Assembly: GCF_048159605.1 (NCBI RefSeq)
Contig: NZ_JBLREB010000001.1
Span: forward strand, 434,001-498,000
Source: Ectobacillus polymachus
Lineage (GTDB): Bacteria; Bacillota; Bacilli; Bacillales; Bacillaceae_G
Length of the DNA: 64,000 nucleotides
Reading direction: 5' to 3'
Made by a program: the position numbers and the translations under genes. Of the stretch, positions 1 through 8,708 are shown piece after piece. The notes under the pieces are model-generated. The model had not been told where the DNA came from and did not search any database. It saw only the letters and a program-made list of their open reading frames with translations. Position 1 is the stretch's first letter. Each line of letters begins with the position of its first letter.

Positions 1-488
1 AAGGGAAAAGTGATTTCGTCTTTTATAATCCGAATGATTCGGATTATACATTCCAATTTACGCTGCAAAACAATAGTTTAAGTCTCTCCCTACAGGGACT
101 TCCGCTCGTTTATACATATGTAGCCAATCGAAACGAGGTACAAAGTATTTCTGCAAAAGAAATTCAGCAAATCATTATTCAGAACGAAGCGAAAAATGAT
201 GCGATTACAGCAGAACGGAAGGGACACGATGGCTATGCTGTAAACGTATATCGTGAACAATATAAAAGTGGAAATTTAATGAAGCGGGATAAAATTGCAC
301 AGGATTTTTATTTGCAAGTAAATGGGGTAAAGAATGTGCAAGTTGCAGCACCCCAACCAACGGTGCAAAATCCACCTGTAACAGATCCAGCACAAACAAA
401 TCAAACGCAGCAAAGCCAAACAAATGGTCAGACTTCTTCAACTACGAATAAGGCGCAGCAGGATCAAAGTCAGCCGAAAGGAAAATAA
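1..488 (+). CDS. VanW-like protein, C-terminal part (partial)
   Basis: The reading frame is open from the left edge and ends at 486-488, so only the last ~160 residues are visible. The first ~95 residues read like the end of a VanW domain: a YNPNDSDYTFQF stretch, then a beta-rich segment (LSLSLQGLPLVYTYV). The final ~60 residues are a Q/N/T/S/P-rich disordered tail. It stops 18 bp before the pilus ATPase gene and is probably in the same operon. The protein is likely extracytoplasmic or cell-wall associated. Family assignment rests on a short fragment and is inference; its role in pilus biogenesis is unknown. Confidence 0.55.
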   Translation, partial: GKSDFVFYNPNDSDYTFQFTLQNNSLSLSLQGLPLVYTYVANRNEVQSISAKEIQQIIIQNEAKNDAITAERKGHDGYAVNVYREQYKSGNLMKRDKIAQDFYLQVNGVKNVQVAAPQPTVQNPPVTDPAQTNQTQQSQTNGQTSSTTNKAQQDQSQPKGK

Positions 489-506
489 GGGGTAGGAGGG
501 AAATAC

Positions 507-2168
507 ATGAAGCGTTTACGAATTCGTTTAGGAGACTTGCTTGTTCAAGAGGGACTTATATCGGAAGAACAGCTGCAGCAAGCATTAAAGGAAAAGGGAC
601 CGCAGCAAAAAATAGGGGATGCGTTGCTGCAACGAGGATACATTACGGAGCAGCAGCTTATGGAAGTATTAGAGGTTCAGCTAGGTATCCCGCATGTAAG
701 CCTATTTCGTTATCCGTTCGATGAATCCCTTTTTCATCTTGTTCCAAAGGATGTGGCGAAGCGAAACATGGTCGTTCCACTTAAGAAACAAGGAGATAAG
801 CTTTATGTAGCGATGGCAGATCCAATGGACTATGTAGTTATGAATGATCTTCGTCTTTCAACAGGATTTCAAATTGAACCGCTGATCTCCTCGAAAGATG
901 ATATTTTAAGAACGATTACGAGATATTATGACATCCAGGAATCGTTCGAAGAATGGGCATTGGAGCAAGAGCCGCTGCAGCAAGAGGAAGCACCAACTGA
1001 ACAGGATGAGGACTCCCCTGCTGTTAAGCTCGTAAATCAAGTCATACAATATGCGCTTCAACAAAAGGCGAGTGATATTCATATTGATCCGCAGGAAAAA
1101 AACATTGTCATTCGTTACCGGGTAGATGGAAACTTGCATACCGAGCGGGTGCTGCCAAAGTATATGCAAGGGATGATTACTGCCCGTATCAAGATTATGG
1201 CTTCTATGGATATTACAGAGCAACGTGTTCCGCAAGACGGGCGAATTCGGTTTGAATATGAATATTATCAAATTGATTTGCGTGTTTCCTCTCTGCCAAC
1301 GATTTTTGGAGAGAAGCTTGTCCTTCGTTTACTTGATCTCGGAAACTCACTTAATGATATTACGAAGCTCGGCTTTAACAGTGTAAATTTACAGCGCTTT
1401 TTAGGATTTATTAAAAATCCCCATGGCATTATCTTGATTACAGGTCCTACTGGAAGTGGGAAATCCTCTACCTTATATGCTGCGTTAAATAAAATGAACA
1501 ACGAAGAAGTAAATATTATTACGATTGAAGATCCGGTGGAATACCAGCTCGAAGGTGTGAATCAAATTCAAGTAAATCCAAACACAGGAATGACATTTGC
1601 AACAGGTCTTCGTTCTATTCTGCGTCAGGATCCGGACATCATTATGGTTGGGGAAATTCGCGACCGCGAAACGGCAGAGATTGCGATTCGGGCATCTTTA
1701 ACGGGGCATTTAGTGTTAAGTACAATCCATACGAATAGTGCGATTTCGACCATTTCCCGTCTTCTTGATATGGGAGTTGAATCCTTTCTTCTTGCCGCTG
1801 CTTTATCTGGGATTGTGTCCCAACGATTAATTCGAAGAGTTTGCCGAGATTGTAAGGAAGAGCATGAAGCAACTGATCGTGAGAAAGAAATTTTTGCGAG
1901 TCGCGGATTAACGATTGATAAAGTATATCGAGGAAAAGGCTGTCCAGCTTGTGACATGACAGGGTATAAGGGACGACTTGCCATTCATGAGCTGCTTGTT
2001 GTCAATGAAGAAGTACGAAATGCCATTGCGAATGGAGAAAGCTTTGCACATATTCGGGATCTTGCCGTTAAGAATAAAACGATCTTTCTATTAGATGATG
2101 GTTTATTAAAGGTTAAACAAGGCTTTACGACAACAGAAGAAGTACTGCAAGTAGCAATGGAGCAATAG
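507..2168 (+). CDS. Type IV pilus assembly ATPase, PilB/GspE family
   Basis: Cytoplasmic hexameric ATPase that drives pilin polymerisation. The 553-residue product has an N-terminal MshEN-type region (about 1-150; LGDLLVQEGLISEEQL), then the T2SSE ATPase domain. Walker A is GPTGSGKS near residue 313, Walker B/Asp box is RQDPDIIMVGEIRD near 370, and a tetracysteine zinc module (CRDC near 446, CPAC near 478) is present, as in PilB/GspE and absent from PilT. The ATG follows a good GGTAGGAGGG site. It is first of a tight run of pil genes. A second ATPase of PilT type follows, so this is the extension motor rather than a lone competence ATPase (ComGA is much shorter). Confidence 0.93.
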   Translation: MKRLRIRLGDLLVQEGLISEEQLQQALKEKGPQQKIGDALLQRGYITEQQLMEVLEVQLGIPHVSLFRYPFDESLFHLVPKDVAKRNMVVPLKKQGDKLYVAMADPMDYVVMNDLRLSTGFQIEPLISSKDDILRTITRYYDIQESFEEWALEQEPLQQEEAPTEQDEDSPAVKLVNQVIQYALQQKASDIHIDPQEKNIVIRYRVDGNLHTERVLPKYMQGMITARIKIMASMDITEQRVPQDGRIRFEYEYYQIDLRVSSLPTIFGEKLVLRLLDLGNSLNDITKLGFNSVNLQRFLGFIKNPHGIILITGPTGSGKSSTLYAALNKMNNEEVNIITIEDPVEYQLEGVNQIQVNPNTGMTFATGLRSILRQDPDIIMVGEIRDRETAEIAIRASLTGHLVLSTIHTNSAISTISRLLDMGVESFLLAAALSGIVSQRLIRRVCRDCKEEHEATDREKEIFASRGLTIDKVYRGKGCPACDMTGYKGRLAIHELLVVNEEVRNAIANGESFAHIRDLAVKNKTIFLLDDGLLKVKQGFTTTEEVLQVAMEQ

Positions 2169-2186
2169 AGAGGAGAGGGGTAGACC

Positions 2187-3224
2187 ATGCAAAAATTACA
2201 TCAATGGCTCTATGAAGTATGCAAAATGAAGGCCTCTGACTTACATATTACGACTGGAATGCCACCTACATTTCGTATCTATGGAGACCTTCATCGTATG
2301 CAGGAGCCCCCTCTTGGGGCAGAAGAAGTATACAATCTCGCAAGAAGTATTACGACGGAAGAACAATGGCAAGTGTTTGAGGAAAAAGGAGAGTTGGACT
2401 TCTCCTATGAAATAGAGGGTTTATCACGGTTTCGTCTCAATCTATTCCAGCAACGCGGAAATATAGCATTAGCGATTCGGGTGATCCCGAATAAAATTCC
2501 GAGTTTAGAAGAGTTATTCTTACCGCCAGTCTTAAAAAAACTTGTGAAAAAACCACAAGGCCTGTTTCTTGTTACAGGTCCGACGGGGAGTGGGAAGACT
2601 ACCACACTTGCTTCGATTATTGATTATTTGAATCGAACCGAATGGAAACATATTGTAACGCTTGAGGATCCGATTGAATATGTTCACAATCACCATACTT
2701 GCATCGTGCAACAGCGAGAAGTAGGCCAGGATACAAGAAGCTTTGCAAATGGTCTGCGAGCCGCTCTACGGCAAGATCCAGATGTTATTCTTGTTGGTGA
2801 AATGCGTGATTTAGAAACGATTAGTACGGCCATTACTGCTGCGGAAACCGGCCATCTTGTACTTGCAACCCTTCATACCTCAAGCGCAGCAGCAACGATT
2901 GAACGGATTGTCGATGTATTTCCTGGAGATCAGCAAAGTAAAATACGTCTGCAGCTAGCAACCGTACTAGTTGCAACTGTTGCGCAGCGCCTATTTCCAC
3001 GTATGGACGGCGGAGGCCGTATTGCAGCTACTGAAATTCTTATTAATAATACAGCGGTAGCCAATTTAATTCGCAGTGAAAAGCTGGAGCAGCTACCAAG
3101 TGTCATGCAGACTGGACGTGAGCTAGGTATGCATACATTAGATGCATCGATGAAGGACTACGTAGCGAAGGGTATCATTTCGTATGAAGTAGCACAGCCT
3201 TACTTGCAAGAAAGGGAAGTGTAA
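2187..3224 (+). CDS. pilT: Type IV pilus retraction ATPase PilT
   Basis: Retraction motor of type IV pili. The 345-residue product has the short PilT N-terminal domain (KASDLHITTGMPP), Walker A GPTGSGKT near residue 131, the Walker B/Asp box RQDPDVILVGEMRD near 192 and the His box ATLHTSSA near 226. There is no tetracysteine zinc module, which separates it from the preceding PilB-like ATPase. AGAGGAGAGGGG precedes the ATG. PilT is absent from the comG competence operon of Bacillus subtilis, so its presence indicates retractile pili (twitching, adhesion or DNA uptake) rather than a ComG-type pseudopilus. Confidence 0.92.
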   Translation: MQKLHQWLYEVCKMKASDLHITTGMPPTFRIYGDLHRMQEPPLGAEEVYNLARSITTEEQWQVFEEKGELDFSYEIEGLSRFRLNLFQQRGNIALAIRVIPNKIPSLEELFLPPVLKKLVKKPQGLFLVTGPTGSGKTTTLASIIDYLNRTEWKHIVTLEDPIEYVHNHHTCIVQQREVGQDTRSFANGLRAALRQDPDVILVGEMRDLETISTAITAAETGHLVLATLHTSSAAATIERIVDVFPGDQQSKIRLQLATVLVATVAQRLFPRMDGGGRIAATEILINNTAVANLIRSEKLEQLPSVMQTGRELGMHTLDASMKDYVAKGIISYEVAQPYLQEREV

Positions 3225-3226
3225 GT

Positions 3227-4435
3227 ATGCCGCAATTTCAGTATCTGGTTCGTACGAAAAAAGGAAGGAAGCAAACGGGAAAAATTTCGGCAATTTCGAA
3301 GCGGGAAGCCTACAGTAAACTACGTAATAAAGAAATGCGTGTGTTGGAAGTAAAGGAAGTACCTGAAACGCTGTTAACGAAGGAAATTACCTTTGGAAGT
3401 CATCTTAAGCTACGTGATTTTGTTGTGTATTTGCGGCAGTTCTCAACCCTATTGAAGGCTGGGGTTACCATTGTAGATGCAACGAGTATTCTCAGAAATC
3501 AAACGGAGAGCAAAACCCTCCAAAGAGCGTTAGAAACGATTGAAGATGATCTACGTGCAGGTCGAACTTTGTCGAGTGCCTATGCCGTTCATAAAAAGAT
3601 GTTTTCTCGCATGTTTATTAGCATGGTGAAGGCGGGTGAATCAACCGGACAGCTAGATGTAACCCTCGAAAACATGGCAAATTATTTCGAAAAGCAGCTT
3701 CGTACAAGACAAAAAATTCAATCGGCAATGGCATATCCGATAACAGTCGGAATCATTGCTATAGCTGTGGTTATTTTTCTTCTCGTTCAGGTTGTGCCTA
3801 CATTCGTGAAAATGTTTCAAGATAACAATGCAAAGCTCCCATGGCTCACACAGATGGTTGTGGCTTCCAGTGGCTGGATGCAGCATTATTGGTGGGTATT
3901 ATTATGCATAGTAATCTTCTTATATATGAATTTTATGTTAATAAACAGGAATAAACGTAGTAAATATTATGTCGATTATGCTATACTAAAACTGCCTTTA
4001 TTAGGAAAAATGTCACAAAAAGCGGTAATTGCTCGAATGACGCGTACACTAAGTTCGCTTGTAGTTGGAGCCGTTCCGATTCTTCAATCGCTAACCATCG
4101 TTGAGGATGTAGTAGATAACGAGGTTATTTCGCGTGCCATTCGAAAATCACGCGAAGCACTGCAAAACGGAAAGCCACTCTCTGATCCTATGAAAAATCA
4201 TTGGGTATTTCCGGCACTCGTCTCTAACATGATTGCAATTGGAGAAGAAACAGGAGCTCTCGACAGCATGCTGGAAAAGGTGGCGGATTTCTATGAAGCA
4301 GAAGTAGAAGCTGCAACTGATCGCTTTAAGGCGGTTATTGAACCGGCAATGGTAGTTTTACTCTCAATAATCGTAGGTACTATTGTTCTAGCTATTATGA
4401 TCCCGTTATTCACTATTTATCAAAATATACACTAG
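3227..4435 (+). CDS. pilC: Type IV pilus inner-membrane platform protein PilC/GspF
   Basis: Polytopic platform protein linking the ATPases to the pilin. The 402 residues show two T2SSF repeats (about 70-190 and 270-395), each with the LR-x-F-x-x-L-x-x-G-V/A-type signature (YLRQFSTLLKAGVTIVDA; TRTLSSLVVGAVPILQSL). Strong membrane helices lie near residues 170-190, 220-240 and 375-395. The gene starts 2 bp after the pilT stop, so the two are probably translationally coupled. Length and topology are standard for the family. Confidence 0.92.
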   Translation: MPQFQYLVRTKKGRKQTGKISAISKREAYSKLRNKEMRVLEVKEVPETLLTKEITFGSHLKLRDFVVYLRQFSTLLKAGVTIVDATSILRNQTESKTLQRALETIEDDLRAGRTLSSAYAVHKKMFSRMFISMVKAGESTGQLDVTLENMANYFEKQLRTRQKIQSAMAYPITVGIIAIAVVIFLLVQVVPTFVKMFQDNNAKLPWLTQMVVASSGWMQHYWWVLLCIVIFLYMNFMLINRNKRSKYYVDYAILKLPLLGKMSQKAVIARMTRTLSSLVVGAVPILQSLTIVEDVVDNEVISRAIRKSREALQNGKPLSDPMKNHWVFPALVSNMIAIGEETGALDSMLEKVADFYEAEVEAATDRFKAVIEPAMVVLLSIIVGTIVLAIMIPLFTIYQNIH

Positions 4436-4456
4436 ATTGAGAGGAAGTGCATTAGC

Positions 4457-4894
4457 TTGTTAAAGAAGCTTATGAAAAATGAAAAAGGTCTTACACTTGT
4501 AGAATTGTTAGCCGTTATCGTTATTTTAGGTATCGTAGCTGCAATCGCAATTCCTAGTATTGGTAGTATTATTGAGAAATCAAAAGAAGATGGCATTAAA
4601 GCTGATGCGATTACGGTAATTAATGCTGCAAAAACATATGTGGCTGCAAATGGAGTACCAGCTGTTGCAAGTGGGGCTACTGAACCAACTTTATCTAAAA
4701 CTGATTTAGCAAAATACGTAAGCACTGTAAAATTAGCTGATGATTTTACTGTTACTGTTAATAGTGATGGAACAGTATATAGTATTACTGGAAGCGGTAC
4801 GACAGGAAACGTAACCATCACATTTACGAAGGCAACAATAGATGGTATTAACTCCGATAATGGTTATGGTGCATCCCGTTCTATCATCAAATAA
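4457..4894 (+). CDS. Type IV prepilin (major pilin candidate)
   Basis: A 145-residue pilin with a class III signal: a short basic leader, then the cleavage site G11|L12 in KGLTLVEL, with the conserved Glu at mature position 5, followed by a ~20-residue hydrophobic helix (LLAVIVILGIVAAIAIP). The start is TTG, because GAGGAAG lies about 9 nt before it; the internal ATG at 4472 is too far from the site and would shorten the leader to six residues. The C-terminal globular part is T/V/D-rich without cysteines. It is the only prepilin in the operon, and a strong terminator follows it, consistent with high, partly separate expression of a major subunit. It is cleaved by the prepilin peptidase encoded downstream. 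Confidence 0.9.
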   Translation: MLKKLMKNEKGLTLVELLAVIVILGIVAAIAIPSIGSIIEKSKEDGIKADAITVINAAKTYVAANGVPAVASGATEPTLSKTDLAKYVSTVKLADDFTVTVNSDGTVYSITGSGTTGNVTITFTKATIDGINSDNGYGASRSIIK

Positions 4895-4920
4895 ATGAAT
4901 AGCTAAAATACTTAATATGA

Positions 4921-4973
4921 CAAAGGGTATGAAAAGGAGCTTTCACGTTCCCTTTCTCATACCCTTTCTTTAT
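4921..4973 (+). terminator. Intrinsic terminator after the pilin gene
   Basis: AAAGGGTATGA pairs with TCATACCCTTT, followed by CTTTAT. It lies between the pilin and the peptidase gene, so it probably attenuates read-through and raises the pilin to downstream-gene ratio. Confidence 0.75.
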
Positions 4974-5040
4974 ATAGTATTAGATACATAGATTGAGTAG
5001 AGATAGCAGAAGAGAATGATAGATAAGGAGTTTGGTAACG

Positions 5041-5793
5041 ATGTGGTTTCTCTATGCATACATATTTCTTGTTGGTATTGTACTTGGCTCCTTCTATAAC
5101 GTAGTTGGACTTCGTATTCCAGCAGGAAAATCGATTATAAGACCACGTTCTGCTTGTCCAACATGTGAGCAAACTCTTGGGGCGGCTGAGCTAGTGCCTA
5201 TATTTTCATATCTATGGCAGCAGGGAAAGTGCAAGCATTGCAAAACCCCGATTTCATATATTTATGTTTGGTTTGAATTGTTAACGGGTTTATTGTTCGT
5301 TAGTACGTTTTATTTGCTACATTTTCAAGCGGAGGTTTTGGTTGGCTGGACCCTCGTTTCCCTGCTTATCATTATTGTTGTGTCAGATTTGACGTATATG
5401 TTAATTCCCAATTCCATCTTGCTTTTCTTTTTTGGGATTTTTGCAATTGAGCGATTTTTCATTCCTTTACATCCTTGGTGGAATAGCATAAGTGGTGCAT
5501 GTATCGCCTTTATTCTCTTATTTCTTATTGCTGTCATCAGCAAGGGTGGAATGGGTGGAGGAGATGTGAAGCTTTTTGCCGTACTAGGATTTGTATTAGG
5601 AGGCAAGCTCGTTATCTTAGCTTTTCTTTTATCTGCATTTTTTGGAACGGTATTTGGCTTACTCGGTCTGATGACAGGCCGCTTGAAACGGAATAAGCCG
5701 ATGCCGTTTGGTCCCTATATTATGATGGGTACGCTCGTTGCGTACTTTTTCGGCAATAGGATGATTCAATATTATATTTCACTTTTCTACTAA
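5041..5793 (+). CDS. pilD: Prepilin peptidase / N-methyltransferase, PilD family
   Basis: Membrane aspartyl protease (A24) that cleaves and N-methylates prepilins. The 250 residues start with the GSFYNVVGLRIP motif. The zinc-binding cysteines are C39/C42 (CPTC) and C64/C67 (CKHC). The first catalytic Asp is in the SDLTYMLIP segment and the second is in GGGD near residue 173. Several transmembrane helices are evident. ATG 5041 is preferred to TTG 5032, because AAGGAG ends 10 nt before the ATG but only 1 nt before the TTG. Both the peptidase and methyltransferase domains are present. Confidence 0.92.
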   Translation: MWFLYAYIFLVGIVLGSFYNVVGLRIPAGKSIIRPRSACPTCEQTLGAAELVPIFSYLWQQGKCKHCKTPISYIYVWFELLTGLLFVSTFYLLHFQAEVLVGWTLVSLLIIIVVSDLTYMLIPNSILLFFFGIFAIERFFIPLHPWWNSISGACIAFILLFLIAVISKGGMGGGDVKLFAVLGFVLGGKLVILAFLLSAFFGTVFGLLGLMTGRLKRNKPMPFGPYIMMGTLVAYFFGNRMIQYYISLFY

Positions 5794-5808
5794 GTGGTGA
5801 GGACAACT

Positions 5809-6774
5809 ATGACATTTTTATTTCCAACTCGAAAAAAAACAATCGGAATAGAATGTAAGGATTATGTAATTCGCTATGTGGAAGGTAGAAGTTCTTCTTC
5901 TGCACACGTTTCTTCATATGGCGAGGCGTATATTCCACCGGGTATTGTAAAAAATGGAGTTATTGTAGATACCAATTCCTTTGAACTGCTGTTACGGAGT
6001 TGTGTTAGCAAATGGGGATTGAAAAAGAAATCGATTCATTTTATCGTTCCAGATACATTTGTGGTCATTCGTAAGCAGCAAATTCCTGCTGATATTACCG
6101 AGGAAGAGATCCGCGGTTATATTCATTTAGAGCTTGGGCACAGTATCCATCTTCCATTTGAAAGTCCAACATTTGATTTTATTCCTCTCGGGCAGAAGGA
6201 GGATAAACAAGAGATATTGCTATTTGCATCACCTGATATCGTTGTTCAATCGTATGCGTCTATGTTTGAGAAAGCAAAGCTGAATCCGCTATCTGCTGAT
6301 CTTTCATCGCTATCCCTTATGCGGGTCTATGAAGAGGACAAGAAGATAAGCGTCGATGAATTGATGCTTCTAAAGCTTGATGTATCCGATGCTAATATTA
6401 CGATTTTTCATGAAACAACTCCTGTATTTATGCAAAATCAAAAATTTGCCTATGAAGATGCAATTGAGTTTTCACCCACCGGTATGACCGTTCGTGACAA
6501 ACAATTGGTGATGACTGAAATTGATGAGCTTATGGAAGAAATCGATCGTATCCTCCATTTTTATAAATATTCGTTTATGGGCGGAGCTGGTAATATGCAA
6601 AAGCTCCTTCTTGCAGGCGACCATCCGCTTCTTGAGGAAGTGTATGGGTTGATGCGAAATCGCTTATCATTTCCTGCAGAGCTATTGTCTGCATCTTCGG
6701 CTGCAGTTGCCAATGATGAAGCCTTTCGCTTAAAATACTATCCTGCCCTTGGATTAATTGGGAAAGGGGTGTAG
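5809..6774 (+). CDS. pilM: Type IV pilus assembly protein PilM (actin-like)
   Basis: Cytoplasmic actin/FtsA-fold protein that binds the N-terminus of PilN and anchors the alignment subcomplex. It has 321 residues. The N-terminal TIGIECKDYVIRYVEG is the phosphate-1-like strand-turn of the PilM/FtsA fold. No membrane segment is present. ATG 5809 has GGTGAGG at 6 nt; the in-frame GTG at 5794 overlaps that site and is less likely. The order pilM-pilN-pilO matches that of bacterial pilus operons. Confidence 0.82.
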   Translation: MTFLFPTRKKTIGIECKDYVIRYVEGRSSSSAHVSSYGEAYIPPGIVKNGVIVDTNSFELLLRSCVSKWGLKKKSIHFIVPDTFVVIRKQQIPADITEEEIRGYIHLELGHSIHLPFESPTFDFIPLGQKEDKQEILLFASPDIVVQSYASMFEKAKLNPLSADLSSLSLMRVYEEDKKISVDELMLLKLDVSDANITIFHETTPVFMQNQKFAYEDAIEFSPTGMTVRDKQLVMTEIDELMEEIDRILHFYKYSFMGGAGNMQKLLLAGDHPLLEEVYGLMRNRLSFPAELLSASSAAVANDEAFRLKYYPALGLIGKGV

Positions 6775-6777
6775 CCT

Positions 6778-7350
6778 GTGGTTGCAAATATAAACTTGCT
6801 TCCAAAGCGGGAACAAGGCACCAATCCATCTCGTATTCTAATCCTTATTGCAGTGATTCTGTTCCTTGGAATAGGAGCGACAATGTATGTAAAGATGCAG
6901 CATATATCCACGCAAACAACAGATGTAAGTAAACAGCTGGCGGTTGCTAAGGTCAAGGTTGAAACGCAGCAAAAAACAGCAGGAACAACCACTTCATCTG
7001 CTGCAGATCTAGAAAAAGAGGCCAAGAAATTAGCGGGCGGTCAGGTAAAACTTCTACCCGTTCTAACAAAAATGACGAGTTTTCTACCGGAACGAGGATT
7101 ATTTCAATCCTTTACATATAAAGAGCCAAATATCATTAGTGCTGAAATACGCTTTGATAATGATCAAGATGCAGCGTACTATTTAAGCCGTTTAACAAAG
7201 GAGCCATGGATACAAGAAGCAAAACTTGTTTCTGTAAAGGCACAGGATATACCAAATCAACAGATAACAAGTAATCGTTATATTGCTCAGTATGAGGTAA
7301 CGATTATACAAGACAAGGTGAAGGAACTGGATAAGGAGGGGAGCCAATGA
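6778..7350 (+). CDS. pilN: Type IV pilus assembly protein PilN
   Basis: Bitopic membrane protein of the alignment subcomplex. The N-terminal NINLLPKRE segment (residues 4-12) is the conserved PilM-binding motif of PilN. One transmembrane helix follows at about 20-38 (ILILIAVILFLGIGATMYV), then a coiled-coil region and a ferredoxin-like periplasmic-type domain. It starts with GTG after AAAGGGGTG, 3 bp beyond the pilM stop. The 190-residue length is normal. Confidence 0.85.
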   Translation: MVANINLLPKREQGTNPSRILILIAVILFLGIGATMYVKMQHISTQTTDVSKQLAVAKVKVETQQKTAGTTTSSAADLEKEAKKLAGGQVKLLPVLTKMTSFLPERGLFQSFTYKEPNIISAEIRFDNDQDAAYYLSRLTKEPWIQEAKLVSVKAQDIPNQQITSNRYIAQYEVTIIQDKVKELDKEGSQ

Positions 7351-8117
7351 ATCTTCATTTTTCTAGAAATCAGCTCTCAATTTTCTTTTTCAGTCTACTT
7401 TTAATGATTGGTTTGTATGTCTTGGTGTACTTTGCTTGGATAAAGCCTGCTGATTTAAAGCTCTCAGAAACCGAGCAGGAGTTAAAAAGTGAACAATTGC
7501 TTCTTGCAAAAACACAGCAGCCTGTACAAACTGATAAAGGGAACACCGGAACGAGTGATATTGTGCAAAAACAGCTCCCGGTTAAGCCTTTAATGGATGA
7601 ATATATGTTAGAAATTATCAAGGCAGAAGGGATTTCTGGCGTCGTCCTTCGAAATATAACATTACAGGACACCCCGCAAACGACCGGAAACAATACGAAT
7701 ACAAGCAATGCGAATACGAGCAGTGCGAATGGGAACAGCGGAGGGAATCAAGCTGCTCAAAGTAATACACAAAGTAATACAAATAATACAAATAATACAA
7801 CGCAGAAAACGACAAGTACTCCTGTTCCCATTACTTTAAATATTGAGGTCCAATATAATGTGTATGAACAGCTGCAATCGTTTATTAAGGAATTGGAAGG
7901 GCTGCAACGTATTACGTATGTACAAGGAATTTCGTTTCAAGGCAGAGATGAAATTGTCGAACCTAATATGAAGACGAAACCCTACAATTGCATTTTACAG
8001 GTAAAAATCTATTATATGCCGTCTATGAAGGATTTAGAGCAAAGCGCGCCAAGTATACAGCTGCCACCACTTTGTAAAAATCGTACCAATCCAGTTGAAC
8101 CGCAGCAATGTAAATAA
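7347..8117 (+). CDS. pilO: Type IV pilus assembly protein PilO-like
   Basis: Partner of PilN. It has 256 residues, with one N-terminal membrane helix (about 8-30) followed by a short coiled coil (ADLKLSETEQELKSEQ) and an extracytoplasmic PilO-like domain. A low-complexity N/T/S/G/Q linker of about 45 residues (roughly 115-160) interrupts the domain region. The ATG overlaps the pilN stop in an ATGA-type junction. Assignment is by position and topology; sequence conservation in PilO is low. Confidence 0.75.
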   Translation: MNLHFSRNQLSIFFFSLLLMIGLYVLVYFAWIKPADLKLSETEQELKSEQLLLAKTQQPVQTDKGNTGTSDIVQKQLPVKPLMDEYMLEIIKAEGISGVVLRNITLQDTPQTTGNNTNTSNANTSSANGNSGGNQAAQSNTQSNTNNTNNTTQKTTSTPVPITLNIEVQYNVYEQLQSFIKELEGLQRITYVQGISFQGRDEIVEPNMKTKPYNCILQVKIYYMPSMKDLEQSAPSIQLPPLCKNRTNPVEPQQCK

Positions 8118-8129
8118 GAAATGAGATGG

Positions 8130-8174
8130 GAGCTGACTCAAAAGGGAGAAAACCATTCCCTTTTGAGTCAGCTC
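8130..8174 (+). terminator. Strong hairpin ending the pil operon
   Basis: Near-perfect 18-bp stem: GAGCTGACTCAAAAGGGA pairs with TCCCTTTTGAGTCAGCTC around a GAAAACCAT loop. The core and loop recur at 22187-22225. Confidence 0.7.
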
Positions 8175-8175
8175 A

Positions 8176-8235
8176 CGAAATAGGCTGTCAAGAAGAATCC
8201 AGTAAAATCAGTGATTTCTTTGACAGCCTATTTCG
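8176..8235. terminator. Second hairpin, possible bidirectional terminator
   Basis: CGAAATAGGCTGTCAA pairs with TTGACAGCCTATTTCG across a ~28-nt loop. It is directly adjacent to the first hairpin and lies between the pil operon and the convergent SASP gene. Confidence 0.55.
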
Positions 8236-8392
8236 CATGCTTCGTATTATTTTTGTTTTTAGACGCCCCTTTTTTGAAAGCTTGCAAAAGAAATAGGTGA
8301 AATTGACTCATCTATAAACGTTATAAAACGCCCTTCTTATTAGTTAAAGCGGACAGTAGTCCTGTCCGCATAGCCATTTTATCCGTATTTAA

Positions 8393-8578
8393 TTAGCGCT
8401 TTAATTGGTTTTGTGCTAATGACACCAACCGTTTTGTTATTTCTCCTCCAACAGAACCGTTCGAACGTGCGGTTGTATCAGAGCCTAATGTAACCCCGAA
8501 TTCACTTGCTATTTCATATTTAAATTGTTCTAGAACATTCTGTGCTCCAGGTACGAGTAATTTATTTGAATTTGCCAT
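8393..8578 (-). CDS. Alpha/beta-type small acid-soluble spore protein
   Basis: DNA-binding protein of the spore core that protects DNA from UV and heat. The 61 residues carry both family signatures: the GPR protease-site region (YEIASEFGV) and the C-terminal GSVGGEITKRLV DNA-contact motif. AAAGGAG precedes the ATG. The product is slightly shorter than the usual 65-72 residues because the N-terminus is short. Monocistronic; expression in the forespore under SigG is expected from the family, but I did not identify a SigG promoter by sequence. Confidence 0.93.
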   Translation of the reverse strand: MANSNKLLVPGAQNVLEQFKYEIASEFGVTLGSDTTARSNGSVGGEITKRLVSLAQNQLKR

Positions 8579-8708
8579 CTTTGTTTTCTCCTTTCATTCC
8601 TCCAGCAATCTGCTGGTTAAGAGTAGTTTTTGTATTTTTTTGTGTATCATACTCGGAAGGAATAGGGCAAGATAACAATTCTTAGGTAAAAAAAAAGAGC
8701 AGTCGTAA

